A stretch of DNA of 64,000 nucleotides from Dokdonella sp. Lineage in GTDB: Bacteria; Pseudomonadota; Gammaproteobacteria; Xanthomonadales; Rhodanobacteraceae. The position numbers were made by a program, and so were the translations under genes. Within the stretch, counting starts at the first letter, position 1. The number at the start of each line of letters is the position of its first letter. This document shows, in pieces, positions 27,148 through 36,130 of the stretch. A model generated the notes under the pieces. The model was not told where the DNA came from. It saw only the letters and a list, made by a program, of their open reading frames with translations, and ran no database searches. The DNA is taken from the NCBI RefSeq assembly GCF_017744955.1, contig NZ_JAGIAG010000010.1:1-64000 (forward strand). The letters are read 5' to 3'.

Positions 27148-27573
27148 TCAGGCGGCCAGCGCGAACAGGCGCCAGCTCAATAGGCCGACGCCGAGCGCGA
27201 GCAGCAGGAGCACCACGGCGATCCCGTTGAGCAGGCGACCGAGCCGCAACGCGGCGTCGCCGCGGCGGATCGGCGTGTCGCGCAGCACGCGCGCCCCGGC
27301 CAGCGGCCAGCGCCGCTGTTCGGCCACGCGCCGCGCGGTGCGGGCCGAATGGCCGGCGAGCAGCAGCAGGCAGAGGCCGCTCGCCGTCGTCGCCAGGCCG
27401 ATCCACAGACGCAGCCGTACGATCAACTGTTCGGTGGACAGCGCAGCCGATTGATGCAGCATCCATTGGTGAAACGCGAACACGCCCCACACGGCGGCGA
27501 TCGCCGCCGCCGTCAGCACGATGAAGGTCGTGCGGCGCAGACCCGCATCCGCGCGCTGGATGTCGATGCTCAT
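27148..27573 (-). CDS. Small inner-membrane protein of unknown function
   Basis: A 141-residue protein with three strong hydrophobic segments (residues about 18-40, 60-80 and 115-138) joined by Arg-rich loops. No family was recognised. It is convergent with the PLP-enzyme gene and divergent from the lipoprotein gene at 27669. The ATG at 27573 gives a short cytoplasmic lead before the first helix; in-frame sequence upstream shows no membrane or domain features. Topology and codon use support a real gene. Confidence 0.65.
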   Translation of the reverse strand: MSIDIQRADAGLRRTTFIVLTAAAIAAVWGVFAFHQWMLHQSAALSTEQLIVRLRLWIGLATTASGLCLLLLAGHSARTARRVAEQRRWPLAGARVLRDTPIRRGDAALRLGRLLNGIAVVLLLLALGVGLLSWRLFALAA

Positions 27574-27668
27574 CGGCGACTCCCCCGGAACGCTGCGACT
27601 ATAGTCATCCGCGCGCGCGGGTGGTGTGCCGTCCGTCGCCGATTCCGCGCCGCTGTTATCCTTGCGCG

Positions 27669-28571
27669 ATGAAACGACTCCTATTGCTCGCGCCGCTGTT
27701 TCTGGCGGCGTGCCAGTCCCAGCCGCACCGATCCGACGAATCCGCATCGACGTCCGCGCCGACCTCGATCGACGGGCAGTACGACAATCACGAGCAGGTC
27801 TGGGCCATGCGCGAAGGCGGGGCGAGCCCGCCGGCGCACGTCGTCGTCGCGATCGAGCCGACGCGGCGTTCGGACTGGACGATCTGGCACGTGCGCCTGG
27901 ACGCCGTACCACCGCTGTCGGCGGCGTGGGCGATGCAGCGCATCGATGCGACGACATGGCTGCCTCACCGCGCCCTGGTCGCCGCAGCGCCGGGCGGCGA
28001 CGCTTTCGATGCGCAGCAATGGGCGCCGCTCGATGCCTGCGTCCTGCGCGGCGAATCATCGCCGGGCGGAATACGCGCCAAGGCGGACGTGGCGGCCTGC
28101 AGCGCGCTCGCTCCCGGGATCGGCGCGCAGGCGGCGCTGCTGCCTATCGCGCTCGACGCCGAAGGCGAATGGCTGCGCCTGCGTCTGTACGCCGACCAGG
28201 CGCGCGGCGCGGAGGCGCGCACCGACGCGCGTCGCGTCGCGTACTTCGGCGGCTGGGCCGCGATCAACGGCGGCGGCCCCGGTGCGGCGGCCGACAGCCG
28301 CGACTGGCACATGGATCGCAACATCCGACTGGGCAGCGAGGGCGGGCGCGCACCGCTGTTGTGGCGCGACGGCAAGCGTTCCGGCTACTCGCTGTCGCTG
28401 GAACGGTTGACCTATCGCGACGGCAACGTGCCGGTGCTGAAGCTGTCGATCCTCGACGACGCCGACGGCCGCACATTGGCGTACGCCTGGGCGAATCCGC
28501 AGGCGACGCGGATCGGCATCAATCTGGGCTGGGTCCAGGTCGGCCTGGATCGTGCGTCTTCTTCGCCGTGA
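27669..28571 (+). CDS. Uncharacterised lipoprotein
   Basis: A 300-residue protein with a clear lipoprotein signal: MKRLLLLAPLFLAACQSQ, lipobox LAAC, acylation at Cys15. The residue after Cys is Gln, not Asp, which would send it to the outer membrane by the usual rule. The mature region has paired-strand phrases (VVVAIEPTRRSDWTIWHVRL, VAYFGGWAAINGGGPGA, YSLSLERLTYRDG) and two Cys in the middle that might pair. No reliable family match came to mind. Confidence 0.75.
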   Translation: MKRLLLLAPLFLAACQSQPHRSDESASTSAPTSIDGQYDNHEQVWAMREGGASPPAHVVVAIEPTRRSDWTIWHVRLDAVPPLSAAWAMQRIDATTWLPHRALVAAAPGGDAFDAQQWAPLDACVLRGESSPGGIRAKADVAACSALAPGIGAQAALLPIALDAEGEWLRLRLYADQARGAEARTDARRVAYFGGWAAINGGGPGAAADSRDWHMDRNIRLGSEGGRAPLLWRDGKRSGYSLSLERLTYRDGNVPVLKLSILDDADGRTLAYAWANPQATRIGINLGWVQVGLDRASSSP

Positions 28572-28659
28572 AAGGCGGCCGCGCGTGATACGGAGTGTCA
28601 AGCCTTAACGGCCGCTCCTTCGTATTCTCGGCCTCTCGTCCCGTCCGCAAGGCCATTCC

Positions 28660-28992
28660 ATGGAACCGATCACCTGGAGCGATTTCGAGAAGGTGCTGAT
28701 CGTCGCCGGCACCGTGCTGCGCGTCGAACCGTTTCCGGAGGCGCGCAAGCCGGCCTACAAGTTCTGGGTCGATTTCGGTCCGTACGGCGAGAAGAAGACC
28801 AGCGCGCAGGTCACGAGCCTGTACGCGCCGGAGCAACTGGTCGGCCGGCAGATCGTCGGCGTGATCAATTTTCCGCCGAAGCAGATCGGCCCGTTCGTGT
28901 CGGAATTCCTGCTGACCGGTTTTCCGACCGACGATGGCGTCGTCGTCACCGCGATCGAGCGGTCGGTGCCGAACGGGACGCGGATGGCGTAG
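28660..28992 (+). CDS. CsaA-like tRNA-binding domain protein
   Basis: A 110-residue stand-alone tRNA-binding OB-fold protein of the CsaA/YgjH type. It has ITWSDFEKVLIVAGTVLRVEPFPEARKPAYKFWVDFG, then KKTSAQVTSLYAPEQLVGRQIVGVINFPPKQIG. The same domain occurs at the C-terminus of some methionyl-tRNA synthetases. CsaA of Bacillus has chaperone-like activity. It is convergent with the thiolase gene, across a long palindrome. Confidence 0.93.
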   Translation: MEPITWSDFEKVLIVAGTVLRVEPFPEARKPAYKFWVDFGPYGEKKTSAQVTSLYAPEQLVGRQIVGVINFPPKQIGPFVSEFLLTGFPTDDGVVVTAIERSVPNGTRMA

Positions 28993-29003
28993 CGGAAGAG
29001 CGG

Positions 29004-29092
29004 TTGGACGCGGATTCGGCAGATAGACACGGATAAGAAAAGACCATTCGGAAAATGCTCTATCCGCGTTGATCCGCCGAATCCGCGTCCAA
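29004..29092. repeat. Long palindromic intergenic element, family B
   Basis: Perfect 17-base arms TTGGACGCGGATTCGGC (29004-29020) and their reverse complement (29076-29092) enclose inner arms that still pair at about 14 of 18 positions. The whole 89 bases folds into one extended hairpin. It fills the gap between two convergent genes and may end transcription in both directions. GACGCGGATTCGGC repeats of this kind are scattered in many high-GC bacteria. Confidence 0.8.
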
Positions 29093-29106
29093 TGCTTTTC
29101 GTGTGA

Positions 29107-30303
<1,197 letters not shown>

Positions 30304-30329
30304 GTCGTTCTCTCTCGTAAAGGTTGTGA

Positions 30330-30394
30330 GTGAGCGGCCAAGCGGTGAGCGGCGAGCGGAGAAAGCTTCTTCCGCTCACCGCTTGGCCGCTCAC
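30330..30394. repeat. Palindromic intergenic element, family C
   Basis: Perfect 23-base arms GTGAGCGGCCAAGCGGTGAGCGG (30330-30352) and the reverse complement (30372-30394) surround a 19-base loop. Each arm is itself an internal duplication of (G)TGAGCGG. It sits between the fadN-type gene and fadA, which are co-oriented, so it could modulate rather than end transcription. Confidence 0.85.
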
Positions 30395-30404
30395 CGCTCC
30401 CTGG

Positions 30405-32777
30405 CTAGTTCCTGAGGGGCTTGCCGGTCGTCAGCGTGTGCTGGATGCGCTCCTGCGTCTTCGGCATCTGCGCCAGTTCGAAGAAGTGCTTGCGTTCGAG
30501 GTCGAGCAGCCACTGCTCGTCGACCTGCGAGCCTCGCTCGATCCTGCCGCCGCAGAGCACGTCGCCGATGCGCGTGGCGATCTCGTTGTCGTGCGCGGAG
30601 ATGAAACGGCCTTCGAGCATGTTGACCAGCGCCATCTTCAAGGTCGCCAGGCCGACGTCGCCGGCGACCGTGACGGCGTCGGCGGGCAGGGCGGGGCGGT
30701 AGCCGGCTTCGGCCATCGCCAGGGCGATGCGCTTGGCGACGTAGAGCAGTTCGAACGCGTTGAACACGACGACGTCGTCGGGGCGCAGCAGGCCGAGCTG
30801 CTTGGCTTCGAGCGCGCTGCCGGACAGCTTGGCCTGCGCGACCGTCTCGAACAGGCGCTTGACCTCCGGGAACGGATCGCCGTCGGCGGCACGCTGCGCG
30901 GCGCGCACGGCGATCTCCTTCAGGCCGCCGCCGGCCGGCAGCAGGCCGACGCCGGCCTCGACCAGGCCGATGTAGCTTTCCAGCGCGGCGACGGTGCGCG
31001 CGCAATGCATCTGGAACTCGCAGCCGCCGCCGAGGGCGAGGCCGCGCACGGCGGCGACCACCGGCACCAGCGCGTACTTGATGCGCTGGCTGGTGCGCTG
31101 GAAGTTCGCGATCATCGATTCGAGCAGGTCGATCTTGCCGGCCTGCACGAAGCCGAGCATGCCCTTCAAGTCGGCGCCGGCGGAGAACGCCTCGCCGGTC
31201 TGCCAGATCACCAGCCCCTTGAGGTTCTTCTCGGCGTAGCCGATCGCGTGCTGGATGCCGTCGAGCACGGCGTCGTTGACCGTGTTCATCTTGGTCTTGA
31301 ACGAGACGATGCCGATGCCGTCGTCGCCGAGCTGCCACAGGCGCACGCCGTCGTTCTCCCACAACGTCGTGCCGGTGTCGAACTTCTCGCCGAGCAGGGC
31401 GTCGGGGAACAGCTGGCGCGCGTAGACCGGATGCTGCGAGCGCGGCTCGTCCTTGCCGCTCTTCGGCGAATACGAACCGGCGGCGTGATGCACGCCGTCG
31501 ACCCTGCCGACCCACTCGGGCAGCGGCGCCGAACTCATCGCCTTGCCGGCGGCGATGTCCTCGGCGATCCAGCCGGCGATCTCGCGCCAGCCGGCGGACT
31601 GCCAGGTCTCGAACGGGCCGAGCTTCCAGCCGTAACCCCAGCGGATGGCGAAGTCGACGTCGCGCGCGGTCTCGGCGATGTCGGCGAGGTGATAGGCGCT
31701 GTAGTGGAACAGGTCGCGGAACACGGCCCACAGGAACTGCGCTTGCGGATCGGCCGACGCACGCAGCTTGGCGAACTTCTCGACCGGATTCTTGATCGCG
31801 AGGATCGCCGCGACTTCCTCGCTCGGCTTGGCGCCGGACGCCGCGTAGTCCTGCTTGGCGAGGTCCAGCACGACGATGTCCTTGCCGCGCTTGGTGTAGA
31901 TGCCGGCGCCGCTCTTCTGGCCGAGCGCGCCCTTGGCGATCAGCGCGGACAGCCACGCCGGCGACTGGAAGTGGGCGTGCCAGGGATCGTTCGGCAGCGT
32001 GTCGGCCATGGTCTTGATCACGTGCGCCATGGTGTCGAGGCCGACCACGTCGGCGGTGCGGTAGGTCGCGCTCTTCGGGCGGCCGATCGCAGGTCCCGTC
32101 AGCGCGTCGACGAGGTCGAAGCCGAGGCCGAACTGCGCGGTGTGGTGCATCGTGGCGAGGATCGAGAACACGCCGATGCGGTTGCCGATGAAGTTCGGCG
32201 TGTCCTTGGCGTAGACGACGCCCTTGCCGAGCGTGGTGGTCAGGAACGCTTCCAGGCCGGCGAGCACGTCGCGGTCGGTTTCGCGGTCCGGGATCAGCTC
32301 GACCAGGTGCATGTAGCGCGGCGGATTGAAGAAATGGATGCCGCTGAAGCGCGCGCGCAACTTGACTGGCAGCGCGTCGGCCAGTGCATTGATCGACAGG
32401 CCGGAGGTATTGCTCGCGATCACCGCAGAATCAGAAAGATACGGGGCAATCTTCTTGTAGAGATCGAGCTTCCAGTCGAGCCGTTCGGCGATCGCCTCGA
32501 TGACCAGATCGCAGCCGCGCAGGGCCTCCAGGTGTTCGTCGTAGTTCGCCGGCGTGATTCCGGCCACCTTGGATTTTTCCGCCAGCGGCGCCGGCGACAG
32601 CTTGGCCAGATTCGCGATCGCCTTCTGCGCGATGCCGCTCTTGTCGCCCTCCTTGGCCGGCAGGTCGAACAGCAGGGTTTCGACGTCGGCATTGGCCAGG
32701 TGCGCGGCGATCTGCGCGCCCATGACGCCGGCGCCGAGTACAGCGGCCTTGCGGACGCGAAGGGGCGGATGACTCAT
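30405..32777 (-). CDS. fadN: 3-hydroxyacyl-CoA dehydrogenase / enoyl-CoA hydratase, FadN type
   Basis: A 790-residue fusion with dehydrogenase first and hydratase last. The NAD-binding motif is AAVLGAGVMGAQIAAHLANAD at the N-terminus; HFFNPPRYMHLVELIP and DTPNFIGNRIGVFSI belong to the dehydrogenase. From about residue 485 comes the crotonase fold (QTGEAFSAGADLKGML, then AVRGLALGGGCEFQMH and GLVEAGVGLLPAGGGLKE with the Glu). This order and length match Bacillus FadN (about 789 residues) and differ from E. coli FadB/FadJ, where the hydratase is N-terminal. It does the two middle steps of fatty-acid beta-oxidation. Confidence 0.93.
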   Translation of the reverse strand: MSHPPLRVRKAAVLGAGVMGAQIAAHLANADVETLLFDLPAKEGDKSGIAQKAIANLAKLSPAPLAEKSKVAGITPANYDEHLEALRGCDLVIEAIAERLDWKLDLYKKIAPYLSDSAVIASNTSGLSINALADALPVKLRARFSGIHFFNPPRYMHLVELIPDRETDRDVLAGLEAFLTTTLGKGVVYAKDTPNFIGNRIGVFSILATMHHTAQFGLGFDLVDALTGPAIGRPKSATYRTADVVGLDTMAHVIKTMADTLPNDPWHAHFQSPAWLSALIAKGALGQKSGAGIYTKRGKDIVVLDLAKQDYAASGAKPSEEVAAILAIKNPVEKFAKLRASADPQAQFLWAVFRDLFHYSAYHLADIAETARDVDFAIRWGYGWKLGPFETWQSAGWREIAGWIAEDIAAGKAMSSAPLPEWVGRVDGVHHAAGSYSPKSGKDEPRSQHPVYARQLFPDALLGEKFDTGTTLWENDGVRLWQLGDDGIGIVSFKTKMNTVNDAVLDGIQHAIGYAEKNLKGLVIWQTGEAFSAGADLKGMLGFVQAGKIDLLESMIANFQRTSQRIKYALVPVVAAVRGLALGGGCEFQMHCARTVAALESYIGLVEAGVGLLPAGGGLKEIAVRAAQRAADGDPFPEVKRLFETVAQAKLSGSALEAKQLGLLRPDDVVVFNAFELLYVAKRIALAMAEAGYRPALPADAVTVAGDVGLATLKMALVNMLEGRFISAHDNEIATRIGDVLCGGRIERGSQVDEQWLLDLERKHFFELAQMPKTQERIQHTLTTGKPLRN

Positions 32778-32955
32778 GGAAAACTCCGGATTGAATGGAA
32801 TGGAATGAAAAAGGGGTTGATGAAAAGCCGGCCATGAATGGCCGCGGGTGACATTGGGAAAACCGTGTGCGTCGGATCTGTTCTCGTCGAATCGAAACAG
32901 CGCTGAGGACGATCGCAGAGGGCGAACCGGCGACTCCGGCCGGATCGCCTCGACG

Positions 32956-33579
32956 CTATGCCCTGAGGCCGGCGGCGGCGAAACGGATCAGATGTTCGGC
33001 GGTGCGTTCGCGATGGGTCGCTTCGGACGTTTCGCCGCGGCGCTTGATCATGCCGAAGTCGGCCATCGCATAGGTGAGGGCACCGGCGACGATGTCGAGC
33101 CGCCAGTACAGTTCCTCCTTGTCCAGGTGCGGCAGCAGATGCGCGAAGGCGGTGGCGAATTCGCGCAGCACGTGGCCGTAGTTGTCGGACAGGAACTTGC
33201 GCAGGCGCTCGTCGTGCTCGGCATAAGCGCGCGCCAGCACGCGCACGAACGCGGCTCCGCCGGCGCTGTCCATGGACTGTTCCAGCGCGGGACGCACGAA
33301 CGCGTCGAGGACGTCCTCGAGCACGTGCTCGGGATTGGCGTTCACCGCGGCGAGCGCAGCGAGGCGATAGCGGTTGAGTTCGTCGAGGCGGCGGCGGAAC
33401 ACTTCCTCGATCAGGCTTTCCTTCGAGCCGAAGTGATAGTTCACCGCGGCGAGATTGACCTTCGCCGCGGCGGTCACCTGGCGCAACGAAGCACCGGCAA
33501 AACCATGGCGCGCGAACAGGGTTTCGGCGACGCCGAGGATGCGTTCCTTGGTGGAAAAATTCGGCTGGCTCGGAGGCAT
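32956..33579 (-). CDS. TetR-family regulator, PsrA-like, of the adjacent beta-oxidation genes
   Basis: A 207-residue TetR protein. The N-terminal helix-turn-helix is ILGVAETLFARHGFAGASLRQVTAAAKVNLAAVNYHF, and the helical ligand domain follows (RPALEQSMDSAGGAAFVRVLARAYAEHDE). The gene is upstream of fadN on the same strand with 178 bases between. A perfect palindrome of the PsrA type lies 17 bases before its ATG, so it should repress itself. PsrA proteins respond to long-chain fatty acids or acyl-CoA. Control of fadN-fadA is inferred from location; no second copy of the palindrome was found before fadN. Confidence 0.88.
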   Translation of the reverse strand: MPPSQPNFSTKERILGVAETLFARHGFAGASLRQVTAAAKVNLAAVNYHFGSKESLIEEVFRRRLDELNRYRLAALAAVNANPEHVLEDVLDAFVRPALEQSMDSAGGAAFVRVLARAYAEHDERLRKFLSDNYGHVLREFATAFAHLLPHLDKEELYWRLDIVAGALTYAMADFGMIKRRGETSEATHRERTAEHLIRFAAAGLRA

Positions 33580-33595
33580 GGTCGATCCGATGCGG

Positions 33596-33611
33596 TCAAA
33601 CGACCGTTTGA
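33596..33611. promoter_or_regulatory. PsrA-type operator palindrome
   Basis: TCAAACGACCGTTTGA is a perfect 16-base palindrome. It fits the published PsrA pattern (G/C)AAAC-N2-4-GTTTG(G/C-type) with a four-base centre. It lies 17 bases upstream of the tetR ATG at 33579, where a bound dimer would cover the promoter. Confidence 0.75.
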
Positions 33612-33788
33612 ATACTAGGTCAGTGGGCGAGCGGAGGTCAAATCGGCACGATGCGCGGTGTCAAATTGCGTGAAAACTAGCTAGAATCTTGCACGATAAT
33701 GTGAGCTAAGCCTGCGGATCGCCGCGGATTTGGCGTTATAACGGCAACTCGCCGCCCCTTCGATTCAATCCCACGGAGACACCTTGCA

Positions 33789-34214
33789 ATGGCGCTGGAG
33801 CGCACCCTTTCCATCATCAAGCCCGACGCGGTCGCGAAGAACGTCATCGGCGAAATCTACTCCCGTTTCGAGAAGGCGGGGCTGAAAGTCGTCGCGGCGA
33901 AGATGAAGCATCTGTCCCGGCGGGAAGCCGAGGGTTTCTATGCCGTGCATCGCGAGCGTCCGTTTTTCGCGGCGCTGGTCGATTTCATGATTTCCGGTCC
34001 GGTCATGATCCAGGCGCTCGAAGGCGACAACGCCGTGCTGAAGCACCGCGATCTGATGGGCGCGACCGACCCGAAGAAGGCCGCATCGGGCACGATCCGT
34101 GCCGATTTCGCCGATTCCATCGACGCCAATGCCGTGCACGGCTCCGACGCGATCGAGACGGCAAAAGTGGAAATTGCGTACTTCTTCGCAGAAACCGAAC
34201 TCTGCCCGCGCTGA
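33789..34214 (+). CDS. ndk: Nucleoside diphosphate kinase
   Basis: A 141-residue enzyme of standard length. LSIIKPDAVAKNVIGEIYSRFE is at the start, and the phosphorylated His lies in DANAVHGSDA (His117). It exchanges the gamma-phosphate between nucleoside triphosphates and diphosphates. GGAG at 33775-33778 precedes the start. It begins the conserved ndk-rlmN-pilF-rodZ-yfgM-bamB-der run. Confidence 0.97.
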   Translation: MALERTLSIIKPDAVAKNVIGEIYSRFEKAGLKVVAAKMKHLSRREAEGFYAVHRERPFFAALVDFMISGPVMIQALEGDNAVLKHRDLMGATDPKKAASGTIRADFADSIDANAVHGSDAIETAKVEIAYFFAETELCPR

Positions 34215-34242
34215 GCATCGGGCCTTTCGTGAATCGCATTCC

Positions 34243-35355
34243 GTGACGACGACCAAAGCCAACCTGTTCGACTACGACCGCCAGGGTCTGCGCGACTTGT
34301 TCGCGCAGCTCGGCGAGAAACCGTATCGCGCCGATCAGGTGATGAAGTGGATCTACCACCGTCACGTCACGGATTTCGCGCAGATGACCGACGTCGGCAA
34401 GGCCTTGCGCGACAAGCTTGCCGACGCCGTCGAGATCACGCCTCCGAAGACGCTGTTCGAGAAGCAGGCCAGCGACGGCACGTACAAGTGGCTGCTCGGC
34501 ATGGACGGTTCCAACGCGATCGAGTCGGTGTTCATCCCGGAAACCTCGCGCGGCACACTGTGCGTGTCCTCACAGGTCGGCTGCGGGCTGAACTGCCAGT
34601 TCTGCTCGACCGCGACGCAAGGCTTCAACCGCAACCTGTCCGCCGCCGAGATCATCGGCCAGGTCTGGGTCGCGGCCAAACACCTCGGCAACGTGCCGCA
34701 TCACCAGCGCAAGCTCACCAACGTCGTCATGATGGGCATGGGCGAGCCGCTGCTGAACTTCGACAACGTCGTCACCGCGATGAGCGTGATGCGCGACGAC
34801 CTCGGTTTCGGCCTCGCCAACAAGCGCGTCACGCTGTCCACCGCCGGCCTGGTGCCGATGATCGACAAGCTGTCGGAGGCCAGCGACGTCTCGCTGGCCG
34901 TGTCGCTGCACGCGCCGAACGACGAGCTGCGCACCGAGTTGGTGCCGCTGAACAAGAAGTACCCGATCAAAGAACTGCTCGACGCCTGCGCACGCTACGC
35001 GGCACGCCGCCCGCGCACGACGATCACGTTCGAATACACGATGCTGAAAGGCGTCAACGACCAGCCCGAGCACGCGCGCCAGCTGATCAAGCTGATGCGC
35101 AAGGTGCCGTCGAAGGTCAACCTGATTCCGTTCAACCCGTTCCACGGCACGCGCTTCGAGCGCTCCGACGAGAACGTGATCCGCGCGTTCCAGAAGATTC
35201 TGCTCGACGCCGACGTGCTCACGATGGTGCGCCGCACGCGCGGCGACGACATCGACGCGGCGTGCGGGCAGCTCAAGGGCCAGGTCGCGGACCGCACGCG
35301 TCGGCAGGCGGAATTCCGGCGCAAGCTGGAGCAGGGAGTCGCCGATGCGGCTTGA
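34243..35355 (+). CDS. rlmN: Dual-specificity 23S rRNA/tRNA A2-methyltransferase
   Basis: A 370-residue radical-SAM enzyme. The cluster motif CxxxCxxC is CGLNCQFC near residue 115. An N-terminal accessory domain (YRADQVMKWIYHRHVTDFAQMTDV) and the C-terminal MVRRTRGDDIDAACGQLKGQV with the methyl-carrying Cys are present. It methylates A2503 of 23S rRNA and A37 of some tRNAs. The GTG at 34243 matches the family start; longer readings run into the ndk coding end. It overlaps pilF by 11 bases. Confidence 0.96.
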   Translation: MTTTKANLFDYDRQGLRDLFAQLGEKPYRADQVMKWIYHRHVTDFAQMTDVGKALRDKLADAVEITPPKTLFEKQASDGTYKWLLGMDGSNAIESVFIPETSRGTLCVSSQVGCGLNCQFCSTATQGFNRNLSAAEIIGQVWVAAKHLGNVPHHQRKLTNVVMMGMGEPLLNFDNVVTAMSVMRDDLGFGLANKRVTLSTAGLVPMIDKLSEASDVSLAVSLHAPNDELRTELVPLNKKYPIKELLDACARYAARRPRTTITFEYTMLKGVNDQPEHARQLIKLMRKVPSKVNLIPFNPFHGTRFERSDENVIRAFQKILLDADVLTMVRRTRGDDIDAACGQLKGQVADRTRRQAEFRRKLEQGVADAA

Positions 35356-36130
35356 GCGCGTGCTGGCCTCGCTCGCGCTGGCGGCGGCTGCGCTGCTGCT
35401 CGCCGCCTGCGGCAGCGGCTCGATCGGCAACGTGAAGAAGGAGAGCGCGGCGACGCAGAAGCAGGAAGCCGCGCGCACGCGTACCGACCTCGGTCAGAAA
35501 TACATGCAGCAGGGCAAGCTCGAGATCGCGCTCGAGAACCTCAACAAGGCGCTCGAATATGATCCGAACTACGTCGACGCACACACCGTCATCGCCGTGC
35601 TGTACGAGACGATCAACGAGCCGGCCAAGGCGGGCGAGCACTACAAGCGCGCGACCGAGCTGAAGCCCAAGGGCGGCGGCGAGGCGAACAACTACGGCTG
35701 GTTCCTCTGCCGGCAAGGCCGCTACGACGAGTCGCAGACGTATTTCGATCGCGCGCTGGCCGATCCGTTCTACCAGACGCCGACGCTCGCGCTGACCAAT
35801 TCGGGCACCTGCTACGCCAGAGCCGGCAAGCGCGACGAGGCCGACCAGCGCCTGCGCCTGGCGCTGGAGCAGAACCCGCACGACGGCGAAACGCTGATCC
35901 AGCTCGCCTCGCTCGCGTACGACAAGGGTGATTTCCTCAAGGCGCGCGGCTTCATCCAGCGCTTCGAGGCGCTTTCGCCGCAGCCGCGGCCGGATGCGCT
36001 GATGCTCGGTCGCAACATCGAACTCCGGCTCGGCAACGGCAGCGCGGCGGGCGACTACACGCGCCGTCTGCTGCAGGCCTTCCCGGATTCGGAGCAGGCA
36101 CGCTCGCTGAACGTGCAAGGGTCCTCGTGA
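35345..36130 (+). CDS. pilF: PilF/PilW, type IV pilus secretin pilotin lipoprotein
   Basis: A 261-residue TPR lipoprotein. The signal ends in LLAACGSG with Cys near residue 22. TPR repeats start at RTDLGQKYMQQGKLEIALENLNKALEYDP and continue to about 230. PilF carries the PilQ secretin to the outer membrane. It overlaps rlmN and is coupled to rodZ (GTGA). The rlmN-pilF-rodZ order is typical of Xanthomonads and Pseudomonads. Confidence 0.94.
   Translation: MRLERVLASLALAAAALLLAACGSGSIGNVKKESAATQKQEAARTRTDLGQKYMQQGKLEIALENLNKALEYDPNYVDAHTVIAVLYETINEPAKAGEHYKRATELKPKGGGEANNYGWFLCRQGRYDESQTYFDRALADPFYQTPTLALTNSGTCYARAGKRDEADQRLRLALEQNPHDGETLIQLASLAYDKGDFLKARGFIQRFEALSPQPRPDALMLGRNIELRLGNGSAAGDYTRRLLQAFPDSEQARSLNVQGSS

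Noticed and set aside
27669..28571. CpcT/CpeT chromophore-lyase-like assignment of the lipoprotein
   Set aside because: Length and lipobox are compatible, but no specific motif could be matched, so it was left unassigned.
30330..32837. 835-codon plus-strand frame opposite fadN
   Set aside because: Antisense shadow of a gene with full dehydrogenase and hydratase motifs.
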